Shown: one piece after another, positions 42,140-53,637 of the stretch
Numbering within the stretch: the first letter of the stretch is position 1
Layout: each line of letters starts with the position of its first letter
Assembly: GCA_963576735.1 (NCBI GenBank)
Contig: OY755186.1
Location: 11,209,970 to 11,273,969, forward strand
DNA: 64,000 bases
Direction: 5' to 3'
Source of the DNA: Bedellia somnulentella
Lineage: Eukaryota > Arthropoda > Insecta > Lepidoptera > Bedelliidae
Translations under genes and position numbers: made by a program
The notes under the pieces: model-generated
Database searches by the model: none
Told to the model about the DNA's origin: nothing
What the model saw: the letters and a program-made list of their open reading frames with translations, nothing else

Positions 42140-44105
42140 ACAACAGCGCACAACACATAACATTAGTATCATCCCACATTGGAGTCAATTAAATATAAGC
42201 GAAAAAAATGAATAAAATACTACAAAACAATCTATTATTTTCATATCCATCCATCCTTCCACGTCAATCTTCGGTGTCAAAAGCCAAACATTGGCGGAAA
42301 CGTCTACTTGACATCACAGCTGATCTTCCCGCCAAAAGAAGATTCTAATATTTTTTTCGGTCGAATCCGCCGCGGCGCAAAATAATATAAACACGTAAAT
42401 TCGGTATGCAAAGTTTTACAAAAGTGGTGCTGATTGCGAAACCATTTCGAGATATTATGTTTATAAACAATATTTTCTTAAAATTAAATCAAACAAAGCT
42501 AAGAGTCAGTGTTATTTCAAAGACATTTGTTTTTGCAGTTCATTAATAAAATATCGAAAATCATAGGTTTCTTTAGTATATTATCGTAATAATTTCATTT
42601 GAGATCACAAAGTCGTGAAATGTAATGTAATTAGCAACATTTTTATAAAACATTTCGCTTTATTTGCATGTCGCTACGTGATATTTTCGATCGATGACGT
42701 CATTAAGTACAAAAGTTGAACAATCTTTAAAAAATCATAACTTTACAATTACTTATTTTAAATGAAAAATATTCAAATGAGTCTTTTATTTTTATGTTTG
42801 CTATCAAATAAAAATATTTTATAAATACCAAAAAAAAAACTTTGCATATTGAATTGAGAATGTCAAATGTCATTTCCCTCCCATGTCAAGCGGTGTATTT
42901 AGCTAGTCTGTGAAATTGTGAATGTCTGTGATTTTTATTCCAGTGCCAGGCCAGTACCAGGGTTGCCAACCCTTAATATATCTTGCGTCGTACACAAGTC
43001 GGTCAAAATCTCGTATTTTGGCTTGAAAACCTTGTACATTCGTTAAACAAAAGAATATCTTTTACCATCCTCAAATAACAAATCAACCCATATTACTTAG
43101 CCTTTGTAAGTAAAGTAATTGTCATTTCCAAATGAGATGTCTGAAGCATCCCAACTTTCCTCGTTAATTTTATTATTGGCAATTTGGCGTATATTTTTGG
43201 AAGACTCGTATCGTATGTAATCTTCACCTGCATAAATGTGTGTATGGAAGCGACACCTTTGGAATAGATTTTGACTCACTTGAAATTTACAGATTTAATT
43301 CAAACTTTGTACACTTACCAAGAATCAGCGACAATATAATAATTTCATAGGTTTATCTCATTATCCTAATTAGGGTCTCAAGCATAGATGTACTAAAAAC
43401 GTAGATCTATGGTCTCAAGGATAAAATAATTCCAGTCGGTTCAGGAGTCTTGGCCTGAAATATACTATAGATAAATGGAAAATCAGCCAAGCACCCTTAT
43501 TTGATGCTTTTAAACACATATAATATAATACTTTACTCTTTTAAGCGTTCACTTTTCTACTAAAAATATGGTGTTCATATTTGAAAGAGAATATCGAAAT
43601 GCCAGTATAAGTAACTGTAATAAAAAAATACGCCCTCAAATCCTCTTCTTATCAAACAGTAGCGCTATCTGTTGCTGAAAAGCCTGACTAACATACCAAA
43701 CACCAACACTGAGACAGTTAAATTCACAAACTTCAATGCAGTGCTCCCCGGTCGCCTTTCTTCATAAAGCCTTACTTCATCAAACTTTAACTAGAGGGCG
43801 TCAGTTGTACTCTTAATCCCTGAGCTAAATCCTTTAAATTTATGTTAAATAGTTTATTTCTATAGAGGGACAAAGAAAAATTAAGAGATAGAGGCACAAA
43901 CTTATTTAAAATCTTTTTTTGATATGACGTATAAACAACTGTTGTCTTTTTAAACGGTTTTATTTAGCTCACCCCGTTTGTTTCTTTATTCTTGGGTCAA
44001 ATTTAGTAATTCAAATTTCACCCTCTTCCTATCAACCGATTATTCTGAAATTTTGTTTACACTTTGGATTTTGGTGACAATACAATTATATTTATTCATT
44101 ATCAT
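42140..44105. other. Gene-poor spacer
   Basis: TATGCAAAGTTTT at 42403 is mirrored by AAAACTTTGCATA near 42853 (possible 450-bp MITE with TA ends; weak). A 60-codon minus frame at 43279-43097 is not called. No recognised gene. Confidence 0.35.
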
Positions 44106-44112
44106 TATAAAT

Positions 44113-44505
44113 TCAAGATGGCCGCCGCTACAAAATGGCGGATAATTTAGGTTTTATTTATCCCATCAATATGGGTATCAAATGAAAGGGCTCAACAAGC
44201 AGAATACAATATACAATAAAAAAATGAAATCCAAGATGGCGGCCGCTACAAAATGGCGGATAACGTAGGTTTTATCAATCCCATCAATATGGGTATCAAA
44301 TGAATGTGCTCAACCAGTAGAATACAATGTACTATATAAAATTAAAATCCAAGATGGCGGCCTCTACAAAATGGCGGATAACTTAGGTTTTATTTCAATC
44401 CCATCAACATGGGTATCAAATGAAAGGTCTCACCAAGTAGAATACAATTTACTATGCAAAATTAAAATCTCAGATGGTCGCCATACAGTGCACTATACCA
44501 AATCA
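44113..44505 (+). repeat. Tandem repeat, ~118-bp unit, three copies plus a partial
   Basis: Units start near 44114, 44231, 44350 and 44467 with CAAGATGGCGGCCGCTACAA, then ATGGCGGATAA and CCATCAATATGGGTATCAAA. The fourth is truncated. It lies just upstream of a PIF1-helicase remnant and probably belongs to the same element. Confidence 0.85.
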
Positions 44506-44559
44506 ATATTTTAGATGGGCGCAGCCACTAAATGGCATATAGTAATAAGATTTAAATTT

Positions 44560-44813
44560 AGAAAAGAAGAAATTTGCCTTTGATACTATCATCTTCTACA
44601 ATACATAAAATGCAGGGCAGCACTGTGGATTACGCAGTCGTATACTTAGGTGCGAAACTGTTTGAAGAAGGTCAAGCCTACGTGGCTCTTAGTAGAGTCA
44701 GATCTTTGCAGGGACTACGTATAGAGGAGTTGGACTGCAATAAACTAACGGGCAAGACACCTTGCAATAATGAAGCACTATATGAATTAAACAGAATGCG
44801 AAATAAAAACTAA
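44560..44813 (+). pseudogene. PIF1-type helicase C-terminal remnant
   Basis: The frame reads [20 protein letters not shown], then [38 protein letters not shown] and ends MRNKN. TIHK-QGST and YVALSRV-L-GL are the C-terminal helicase motifs V and VI of PIF1-like helicases. Such sequences occur in Helitron-type transposons, in other mobile elements and in host PIF1. The ATP-binding N-terminal half is absent and a stop lies just upstream of KRRN, so this is a fragment. Mobile-element origin is inferred from the neighbouring repeats. Confidence 0.8.
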
Positions 44814-44830
44814 AAACTAGAAAATAAAAA

Positions 44831-45577
44831 TAGGTAAAAAAACTTTTTAAGTTAAACGGTTTTATTATTAACATACAGAGAAATGTTTAAGATAAATGTA
44901 CTAAAAACCTAAAAATAATAATAAAATAGATACAGTCGTGGGAATTATATACATATGCATAGACTAGACTAACATGAAACCGTGGGGCACGTCAATTGTC
45001 TACAAATTATCGACTTAATGTGCGATAGAAGAAACGTTTAATTCGTCTTGGGCAGTTGGCCCGCAGACGGTGAGGAAATTACTTACTATTTTCTTGCTCA
45101 TGGAAATTCCAATAGTCATACACTCCATGTAAATAAAAGAGATGTTTCAACTAGTTTCTCGTTGGAAATTTACACTGCTGGCTGGCGATGAATCGGATTA
45201 CTGCTTGCAGTTTGTCTTTAATCGACAAAACATATGATAAAAGTACTACTCGCTCAACACTATGAAACCCTAAAACTCGCTTATAATCGAGCTTGCTAGC
45301 TTGTTTCCACATTCTGCCCTATTTATCACATGTCCATCGTTGTCGGTTGAACAACTGCCCAATTATATTATAACATTACAAAACAAGCATTTTAATCAAC
45401 GATTGAAGACAATTGACGTGCCCCACGGTTTTATTTTAGTCTAGTCTATGCATATGTATATAATTCCCACGACTGTATCTATTTTATTATTATTTTTAGG
45501 TTTTTAGTACATTTATCTTAAACATTTCTCTGTATGTTAATAATAAAACCGTTTAACTTAAAAAGTTTTTTTACCTA
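44831..45577. mobile_element. 747-bp element with ~165-bp inverted ends
   Basis: TAGGTAAAAAAACTTTTTAA at the left mirrors TTAAAAAGTTTTTTTACCTA at the right. The pairing continues through AAACGGTTTTATTATTAACA, CAGTCGTGGGAATTATATAC and GGGGCACGTCAATTGTC. The interior is unique and non-coding. It begins 18 bp after the helicase remnant stops. Confidence 0.85.
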
Positions 45578-45579
45578 TT

Positions 45580-46120
45580 TTTTTATCAATAGCATCTCCA
45601 GGATACCTACGGTTTAAAATACGTTTTCTTTTATTAGTAATATGTTTGCTTGCTATCATATACAATTTTTTTATATAATTATATTATGATAAGGATGGAA
45701 TAAAATATTTTGGATATGGTATTTAGGAAAAAGATTGATTTTTACGGAGATTTTTAGTTTATGCATTGTGCTTTGATCTTAGTAAATGAGATATCAAAAA
45801 TTATGTTTTCTAAGGTACCCCACCGAAATGGGAACATGTGGCGTACAGATTACAATTTTGTTTTAATCGATTATAAGGATCGTTTCTAATAATCTGTGCC
45901 TGACAATAAGAGTACCTTAAAATAGAACAAAGCATACATGGCATACATATTCCTTACGCCGTAGTTACGGTAGGAAGAAATGTAGAAAGAATCACCACTT
46001 TATAGGATCCTGAAAAATATTACGCGCATTCATTTTCTTTCATTATTATTGATAGATGCCTTTTAGTTTTACCCCTAACATGAAAATTGTAATATCGTAC
46101 ATAATAGAATATTTCATACA
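45580..46120. other. AT-rich spacer
   Basis: Nothing recognised. Confidence 0.4.
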
Positions 46121-46124
46121 TATA

Positions 46125-46833
46125 TCTATACTATAATAATCAGACTATACCGAGACAAAACAGTTCATTGAAGAAAAAAAAAAACCGGTTGAATATGTTT
46201 AATTTTCGATACTGTAGCCCAATTTGCGCTTTTTGAAAAAAAGTTCTGTCTGTCTGCCTTTCTGCCTGTATGTCCGGTCATCACGTTAATTCTACCGGAC
46301 GGATCTAGATCAAATTTGGTATGAATGTAGCTTATACACCTGGCCAACATATAGGTTATCAATTATCTCGGATTTCGCAAGGGTTCCCACTGGAGCATCA
46401 AAAAAACATAAATTTTATATGGCTCCCCATATTTACACGATTCATTTTTCATCGAACGACTTTATCAGACTCTTCATTAATAGTCTTTTTGAAAAAAATA
46501 AGTGTTTCATCCATTTTCATCAAAATAAATGTCCTTTTAATTGTTTGTCAATAGTATGACTACTAGATCTATAGCTTATCAAAAATTTGAAGGCAAAACT
46601 AACGAATATGTATGAATAAAGATAATTGAAAGTATATTGTATGAATTTTGCGTAGGTATTCATTTGGTAGTTCTGAGAATATGTTTGTAACTTCTATTTT
46701 TTTAACTATTCTTAAACTAATATTCCCATAGATATATTATGCACCTACCTATGCATATGCATATGCATAGACCTACGCATAAATTAATATTCTGTTTTAG
46801 CCTCAGAATTCGTAGTTTGTAAATGATAGCACA
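46125..46833 (+). mobile_element. Helitron-like element (family H5), copy 2
   Basis: It starts A/TCTATACTATAATAATCAG and parallels 9197-10430 without the palindrome: ACGTTAATTCTACCGGACGG, TCTCGGATTTCGCAAGGG, AATTGTTTGTCAATAGTATG and CCCATAGATATATTATGC. No clear CTAG end. Confidence 0.65.
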
Positions 46834-46849
46834 TATAATAATAATAATA

Positions 46850-47320
46850 ATAGACGGTCAGCGGATGACGGACGCGGATGACCAAATTGATATTAGGCGA
46901 GGGATTTTCCAGGGCGATTGCCTGAGTCCAGTTTGGTTTTGCTTGGCCCTGAATCCTCTAAGCATACTCTTGGAGAATTCGGGGACAGGCTTTCAGTTGC
47001 CTCTCTCTCGCTTGCCTCATCTCCTTTACATGGATGACCTGAAGCTTTACGCCCCCACGGCTGACAGATTGGTGGAGCTACTGACGATCACTAATGATTT
47101 CAGTGGTTCCGTCAAGATGGAGCTCGGGGTCGATAAGTGTGCGGTCGTTCATGTTGGGAAGGGGCATGTCGTGCACTCTGATGGTGTCGATGTCGGCACC
47201 AGTCATTTGAGGGCACTCTCCGAGGCTGAAACATACCGGTATCTGGGCATGTCACAGACCATCGGTGTGAAGGTGGCAGACGTGAAACAGGGTGTTTGCG
47301 AGGAGTTTTATGAGCGCCTG
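46850..47320 (+). pseudogene. Non-LTR retrotransposon reverse-transcriptase fragment (R4/Dong-like)
   Basis: The frame holds DGQRMTDADDQIDIRRGIFQ, GDCLSPVWFCLALNPLSILL, the catalytic-loop motif LLYMDDLKLYA, GVDKCAVVHVGKG and AETYRYLGM. IRRGIFQGD-LSP and YMDD are typical of the R4/Dong group of LINEs, which have YMDD where most LINEs have Y/FADD. The endonuclease, fingers and 3' end are missing, so it is dead. It joins directly to a fragment of a different LINE near 47325. Confidence 0.8.
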
Positions 47321-47565
47321 AAAAGTGTGCGTGCGTATGAGAAATTGTGTAATTTGTGAAAACTTTGGTGTGAAAGATTATACTGTAAAAAAGATAGAAA
47401 AAAAAATTAAGATGGTTTGGGGACATTTGGACCAAATAGAGAGTGTACTCAAAAAGGCCGGTGTCCGTAATCTGAAGTATAAAAGATCATGTATGAAAAG
47501 ATTGATGAATTTAAATAAAACTCGAGAAATTTGCCAGGATCGTACAATATGTATGTATGTATCAT
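47321..47565 (+). mobile_element. RTE-like LINE 3' fragment fused to the RT remnant
   Basis: GAGAAATTGTGTAATTTGTG, TTGGTGTGAAAGATTA, GGACCAAATAGAGAGTGTAC and GAGAAATTTGCCAGGATCG follow the LINE ORF end at 61100-61400 with internal deletions, then an ATGTATGT tail. Confidence 0.75.
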
Positions 47566-47651
47566 TTAACTACTACTGACTAACCACTCTAAAGTTGTTT
47601 GAAAGAGACCCATTTTACTGATTTATTTAATTTTAGAATTTTTTTTGCTAG

Positions 47652-47900
47652 CTGGGTAGTGTCGGCTTCGAATAGCACTACCTCATTTCTTCTCTTGGGT
47701 GTTTGTAAGAGGTGACCAGTATAGGGGCTTTTTAAGTGATTTTTGGGCGATATGGTTTGAGAGTGATTTGAGACCCATCACAGAAAAACCTTCTTTTACA
47801 AACTTTTCCTTACCCAATTTCCAAAAGTGGCTGGAAATTTCTTATACCAAAGCTCTGGATACCCCTTCTAGGGATTGATAACCGTGACTATTTGTATGTT
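47652..47900 (+). mobile_element. SINE family A, copy A17
   Basis: GGGTAGTGTCGGCTTCGAAT to AACCGTGACTATTTGTATG; full length, diverged. Confidence 0.75.
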
Positions 47901-48504
47901 AGTATATATTTTGTAATAAAAACGACTTGTAAGTACAAGTTTTTTTTCCTATCTATTATTTTCTATTCATGGTTAATGGCAAAGAAGCAATTTGATAATC
48001 GCATGTTTATATTTGTATTTACCATCTTTATCATATGTAATGTTTATGATTAATGTACAGTACATGAATGAATTGGTTTTGATATAACATAAACCGAGAA
48101 CTAAGCCAACTGTACGCGCCTGAAAAGGTAAATAACGCTTTGTCAAATAATAACACATTCGATAGTAATATAATTATCCCATATTCACATAAATCATTAA
48201 GTGTTCTAGCTCCCAAAAGCACGCAGACATTGAAAATACAAACAAGATCCCAATTTCATAACACAGACGGCTCGATCCCTGCACACCTCCGTATTATTTG
48301 CAGTAAATCTAATAAAGGCTATTTTGCTCACCCTCTTTCCTGTCCCATTTCGCCCTTAATAAAGTGAGTATTGAAAATTTACCAACCATTCTCGAAGAGT
48401 ATCCAGTTTTAACTGCATTTGGTTCGTATCCTCAACTCTTGTGTTTCAATTAGGCTTCAATTTCAGTAGGCACGCTGAGGAGTTTCTTTTTGGTTTTAAG
48501 GAAA

Positions 48505-48728
48505 ACGGCTATAAATCCCTTGAAGGGATTGCCAGAGTTAAGGAATTAGGAATTTCTTAGTCACTTTTGGAAGTTAAGTTAAGTTAAGTTAAGTCTCCAA
48601 CCGCGTCACTCAAAAATCCATTAAAAAGCCCCAACACCCTTAGTCACCTCTTATGAACTCCCACGGAAAGAAACGGGGTAGTGCTATCATGTGTAATATA
48701 TATGTATTCTAAGCCAATACTACAGAGC
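48505..48728 (-). mobile_element. SINE family A, copy A18
   Basis: ACGGCTATAAATCCCTTGAA to CTAAGCCAATACTACAGAGC, reversed. It contains a TTAAG pentanucleotide run (48567-48592) and a TGTGTAATATATATGTAT interruption in the head. Confidence 0.7.
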
Positions 48729-48974
48729 ACAGAGTTTTGAAGGAAAATACGCAGTGTTTGTATATCCCGGATTAGAACCATCCCAGTTCTTACCATATGT
48801 GCAGGTGGCGCAAAAGTCCATATAATACAAAAAGGCTTCTTTCCCGTTTTCTATCGCCAAGTATTTGCCATACATTCAGTTTATTAATGCTATAGACAGT
48901 TTGTAATTACACCTAGATCGCAGTACATAGCTTCAAATAAGTGCACACTGCTTTGAGCCCTTTTCGTACCAAAT

Positions 48975-49146
48975 AAAATATATTAATAAATAAAGGAAAG
49001 AAAACTTTCGACACCGGCAGGGATCGAACCCGCGACATCGGGCCATACGCCCTCGTCGCTCTGCCAATTGAGCTACAGTAAAAAAAAACTTTTTTTCTTT
49101 CCTTTATTCTCATTCCCACATGAGGTTTTCATGAACAAAAACATTC
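48975..49146 (-). mobile_element. tRNA-cored hairpin retroelement (family C), copy C6
   Basis: AAATAAAGGAAAGAAAAC then, in reverse, a B box (GGGATCGAACCCGCGA) and an A box (GCTCTGCCAATTGAGCTA). The leader TTCCCACATGAGGTTTTCAT follows. The core spans about 49008-49076. Confidence 0.8.
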
Positions 49147-49149
49147 AAA

Positions 49150-50575
49150 GTTAATGAAATATATTTCAAAACTTACACAAAAAGTTACAAAGAAATCACA
49201 ACTGTGCAAATGTTTAAAGCTATTACTGCTTCCTTCTTATCATACCCTAGGTTCTTGGTACATACCAAAAATAAAGGACATATTTGCCAAGTTTTATCAT
49301 ATATTTAATACATTACTTTGTATTTACATCATGTTTCTTAGGAAAACGTAACGAATATCATGAAAAAGTTGTTGCTTTGATAAAGTGTATGGATTCATTA
49401 TAAAAAGTTATTACAAACATTGCTTTACTGATAAAAACATTTTCAGAACCAACAATAGTTTGTTATGCAAAAAATGTTTAAAAAAAAAATTTTAAAAAAA
49501 TATGTCGACAAAGCGTTTTTCTTTTCAAAATTAAGCCTAGGTTTATCCGGTTCGGAACATAATATCTAAAAAAATAAAAAAAAACAAGAATTACGTCACT
49601 AAAGTTTTTTCGCCGCATTAAGCTTAGGTTTACTTGTTTCGGAAGTGACAGTAGGTGTTAATTATTCAAAGTGTGTACAGAGAGTGGCGTCGAGAGTGTG
49701 TCTACATGCGTGAGTGTTTACTGTTGCCAGCTTCGTCAAGAGTTCGTTCAATATTGAACATGTTTCCTATTTAATTGGACAAGGAAAGGAAAGTCGAAAG
49801 GTCTCAAAAGTTTTCAGGCAGTCTTTGATAGTTTTAACATTTATTGGATATGTAGGAAGTCTTGGCTTCAATGTTTATTTATAAGACGTTCACAGCGGGT
49901 TTCGCAATAATTTACTGTATGTCCTTTTTTTTCTTTATTGCTGCACCGATACTAAAGTTACATACATAAACTCACACCGTTAGTTCCCATTGGGGTAGGC
50001 AGAGTCTATCGATCGCAACTTTGCACGAATTCTTAAGTTTAATATGAATATTAATGCAACAGAAATGAATGAGCAATAAAATAACAATATATTAAATCAT
50101 TTATAAAAGATTAATTAATATGATTAGAGTGTAAATAGTCTTTCGTGCTTTTACAAAGATAGTTTATACTCACAAAAATATTTTTTTTTAATCAAACGTC
50201 TTAAGACACGATATATTTAGAAACTCAATCTGCTAAATAACCTCATCAATTACAACCCAGAACAATTCCAAGAGTTTCGATAGGAGGAAACAAATAACAC
50301 TCTCCATATTTAAAAAAAATGTAGGGTGAGTTGTATTTCCATACAAATGTTGCATAATTTAAAAATAATGCGCCAGCCCCGCGCGGTTATAACCTATAAA
50401 CCATGACATTCGCTGTTTTTATGATGTACCTACATTTGTTTTATTGTTTTATTTTGGATTGTTGTTTCAAGTATTTTACAATAATACAATGATACATCCG
50501 TCATTGTATAAGTTGTTTTTCGTAAAACAATAATCAGATTGTAATGTGAAATAATTGTATACTCACGCGTCATGT
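49150..50575. other. Gene-poor spacer
   Basis: Contains a reversed RTE-like LINE 3' tail (49972-50025) and nothing else recognised. Confidence 0.4.
49972..50025 (-). mobile_element. RTE-like LINE 3' tail fragment
   Basis: AGTTCCCATTGGGGTAGGCA and GAGTCTATCGATCGC are the reverse complement of the LINE end at 61413-61450. Confidence 0.7.
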
Positions 50576-50589
50576 TATTGTGGCTGGTG

Positions 50590-50670
50590 CCTTAATGCCA
50601 AATGATGTTCAAAAGTACCAGTCGGATTGCCATCCTTTTCGGGTTATACGGGGCGTAAACGTTTGAGTTT
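50590..50670 (+). mobile_element. SINE family B 3' remnant
   Basis: GATGTTCAAAAGTACCAGTC and GGGGCGTAAACGTTTGAG match the family B tail. Confidence 0.55.
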
Positions 50671-50694
50671 TGATATGATTAGAGTGTAAATAAT

Positions 50695-50889
50695 TTGCTG
50701 TGTAGTGTCGGCTCAGAATAGCACTACCCCATTTCTACCCGCGAGTGATATGACGAGGTGACTAAGGGTTTTGGGCTTTTAGTTCAGAATCTTTTTCCCA
50801 TTTAACTTCCAAAAGTGACTGAGGATTTTTTTCTATTGAGGCCCTGGCTACGCCTTCTTGGGATTTATGCCGTGAATATATGTATGTAT
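50695..50889 (+). mobile_element. SINE family A, copy A19
   Basis: Flanked by the 9-bp duplication GTAAATAAT (50686-50694 and 50890-50898). GTAGTGTCGGCTCAGAATAG to ATGCCGTGAATATATG; the middle is deleted. Confidence 0.8.
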
Positions 50890-50899
50890 GTAAATAATG

Positions 50900-51720
50900 A
50901 CTGACAATAGTTCTGGTAATACGGCTAGAGAGCCAAAAAACAACAGAGGGCTATCTTCCGAGTGACACTATGCGATCGAATCTACAGGAAATACATTCAT
51001 AAAAGAACCTACGAGAAACTGGCGCAGCCCGAACAGTTGCAAATCTTAAATGGAAATGGACGGTGCAAAAATGTTTTAATGTGAACCGGTTATGAAGTTA
51101 TTGGAATACAGTTGATCTAACCCATTAAAGACTGGTTATTAGGAAGATTTTTGGCAAGCAGGAGCACCTTTTGCGGTACTGATGGTGATGGAGTTTGTAC
51201 TAAGTAGTAAGAATAATCTTATTTGAATAATTTAATTCAGCAGTTAGTCGGATTCATATCTGTATAGTGGTTGAATCAGTGTATTATTACTGCCTCATAT
51301 TTTCGTGCGCGAGATATATGATTTTTTATATAGGAAGCTTGGGTTTTTGGGCAGGGAATACCTTTAGTCTTATATTTCTTTACTTCCAAATAGAGCTTGT
51401 AATAAAGAATATTGCATGGAAATATGGCCTTTTATTTCATGATGACAAGTATTATGATATACCAGGTTTTAAGCATAACGACTAGTGGCATTAAATACAA
51501 TTCATTGGACACAGAAGTATAATTTTAAGAAAATTTTACTAAAATTACATTACAAGATAGGATAATGTGCGGTGGGGTGTCTCTTGGGCAACCCGTAAAG
51601 TGCAAGCATTTTTTTTGTATGTGATATGAATGTACTAAAATTAAAGCATTGAAAAATTATGATAAATATTTTTATACGAGTAGATATAGACACTTTTGGG
51701 CAACGTTGTTTGGTACTTAC
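50900..51720. other. Spacer downstream of the candidate exon
   Basis: A 72-codon plus frame (51267-51485) rich in Phe/Tyr is not called. Nothing else recognised. Confidence 0.35.
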
Positions 51721-51834
51721 TGTTTGTGAAAATCTCCTAGTGCTTCCTCTTTTTCCATTTGAACTATCAAAGTTGTGAAATAAATCTTTAATCCATAGCT
51801 CGCTTTCTGTGTTTGGCATGAAAGCCATGAGCAT
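51721..51834 (-). CDS. Candidate first coding exon of an unidentified gene
   Basis: From ATG at 51834 the frame reads MLMAFMPNTESELWIKDLFH, then NFDSSNGKRGSTRRFSQT, and meets a perfect GTAAGT donor at phase 0 (51720-51715). The sequence is not low-complexity; RGSTRRFS contains potential basophilic kinase sites. No acceptor is seen upstream, so it would be a first coding exon. I recognise no family. The next exon was not found on the minus strand down to 47 kb, so a long intron or an off-target call are both possible. Confidence 0.35.
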
Positions 51835-52150
51835 AGAAAGGTATTATAAAAGTCTCATATATTTCAAATATTAAACTCGCCGATTAATAAATCATCGTGA
51901 TATATGAATTTTGTTATACCACAAGCCCTTTCCGAATTTAATCCTATAATCCGATTAACGTAATATTTCAGCGAAAGGCAACCACCCACTCTAATCTATT
52001 ACTGCTAATTAAAACTTGTGAAAACCTTTTTAGCTGCATTACATTGTAAGGACAAACACACACAGATCACGCTGTATTTGCCAACGGGTTGGCTGAGGTA
52101 ATAGTTATTCTTTACAGAACTGTACATTTTTCTATAATATTTTCAAAGTT

Positions 52151-52315
52151 TGGATTTTTGGGCGATGCGGTTGGAGACCCATCACCAAAAACCTTTATTT
52201 TTACGATCTTTCCCCCACTCAACTTCCAAAAGTATCTGAGGAATTTTTAATTCCTTAGCTCTGGCTACCCCTTCCAGGGAAATATAACCGTGAGTATATG
52301 TATGTATGTATGTAT
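52151..52315 (+). mobile_element. SINE family A, copy A20, 5' truncated
   Basis: TGGATTTTTGGGCGATGCGG to AACCGTGAGTATATGTATG. Confidence 0.8.
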
Positions 52316-52388
52316 TTACGAAGTATTTTAGAAGATACTGTCATTTTGTCTGAATAATCCGTGGACATCATGGATGCCATAATTTACA

Positions 52389-52500
52389 TATCATGTTATA
52401 TGGCATCATCATCATCAGCCAATAAAGGTCCACAGCTGGATATTGAGGACAGTCTGGACATATAGGTCTGGCCTTTAGATATCCTACCCATCGGCTTCTC
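52389..52500. mobile_element. Remnant of an insect LINE 3' region
   Basis: CATCATCATCAGCCAATAAA, GGTCCACAGCTGGATATTG and GGACATATAGGTCTGGCC resemble a widespread insect LINE 3' end (recalled, not searched). Confidence 0.4.
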
Positions 52501-52519
52501 GCGAGTTTCACCAAATTAT

Positions 52520-52557
52520 CGGTCCACTTTGTGGGTAGGAAACCACAAAGTGGACCG
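52520..52557. repeat. Perfect 15-bp-arm hairpin
   Basis: CGGTCCACTTTGTGG pairs with CCACAAAGTGGACCG around an 8-base loop. Confidence 0.9.
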
Positions 52558-52559
52558 AC

Positions 52560-53370
52560 GGCCATAATATGGTATTATTAGAGTAATAGTTACATATTCT
52601 CACAGGCATAACTTAAAACACTTGGTGCTGTATTTTCTCATTGTATTTATTACAATTTCCATTCAAATAATATTGGTCTGACGCTCTCTGTTTTGGCTAA
52701 GGATTTTCACACAATCTATTTGCTGTCTAGATAGCACTGGATCGGACGTAACTTCGTGTCCTTTGCGTTCTTCACCTTTCATACATATAAGCGCAGTTTG
52801 TTTGTATGGCTATACATTCGTCACCGAGTCATTCGATTGCTACACAAATACGGGACGTGTAAAAAAGCATTTAACCTAATGCAAATGTCTAGATATGTTC
52901 AGTATTTAACCTAAGAAAATAATAATTTTTATTCTTCCCTCTTCCTCATGTATTTTAGTTTAAAAGTCAGTCGAAAAGTTTATCCAATTTTCGTTTTGAA
53001 ACGTTTACGGATTACTGGTGCTGCTATCTAATCTTACAAAAAACCAAGAAACAAGCCAATATAATCGCAAGTCAACGCACCCCACATTTACATTTAATCT
53101 GTTTAGAGATCGCCGTAAAATGTCGCCGATAAAATAAAGTGAGGAGCGGAAATCTCCTTCTCTTATCACAACGGAGCGAGATTACACATAAAAATGTTAA
53201 ATGATCTCGAACGCGTATTGAAAAAAATTGGGGGAAATCGGAAACGAAATTGGTTACACTACGCGTTGCCGTTTTATGTGCGCAGCGCGTATAGTGGTTT
53301 TTGTTCTTCTTTAGATCACGACCGATTTAGTTATTTTAGTTAAACTTAAGTTAGACTTAGGATATTATTT
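52560..53370. other. Spacer
   Basis: No gene; a slightly GC-richer patch at 53215-53330. Possible regulatory sequence, unproven. Confidence 0.35.
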
Positions 53371-53576
53371 CTAATAAATAAAGGAAAGAAAAATTTCGAC
53401 ACAAGCGGGGATCGAACCCACGACCTCCGGGTATATGCCCCCGTCGCTCTGCCAATCGAGCTATAGTGTCAATGGCTTCTAGTCCATCGGAGGTCCGCTG
53501 GTGTCGAAATTTTTCTTTCTTTCATTTATTAGAAATAATCCCCACATGAGGTTTTCATGAACAAAAAACATTCTAA
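53371..53576 (-). mobile_element. tRNA-cored hairpin retroelement (family C), copy C7, with 14-bp target duplication
   Basis: TTAGGATATTATTT flanks both sides (53357-53370 and 53577-53590). In reverse the core has GCTCTGCCAATCGAGCTATA (A box) and GGGATCGAACCCACGA (B box). The core is bracketed by AAAGGAAAGAAAAATTTCGA and TCGAAATTTTTCTTTC. The leader CACATGAGGTTTTCATGAAC follows. Confidence 0.9.
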
Positions 53577-53637
53577 TTAGGATATTATTTGTGTTATTTT
53601 CATTTGAGGCTATAAGGTGCAATTATATTAATAATAT

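Noticed and set aside
42403..42853. Possible 450-bp MITE with TATGCAAAGTTTT ends
   Set aside because: Only about 13 bp of inverted end in AT-rich DNA and no second copy; chance cannot be excluded.
43097..43279. 60-codon minus-strand frame with a possible ATGCAG acceptor
   Set aside because: Could be a last exon (ends FGNDNYFTYKG) but there is no poly(A) signal or partner exon; too weak to call.
44113..44505. CRISPR-like array
   Set aside because: The unit is about 118 bp repeated as a whole with no unique spacers, and the genome is eukaryotic; a simple tandem repeat.
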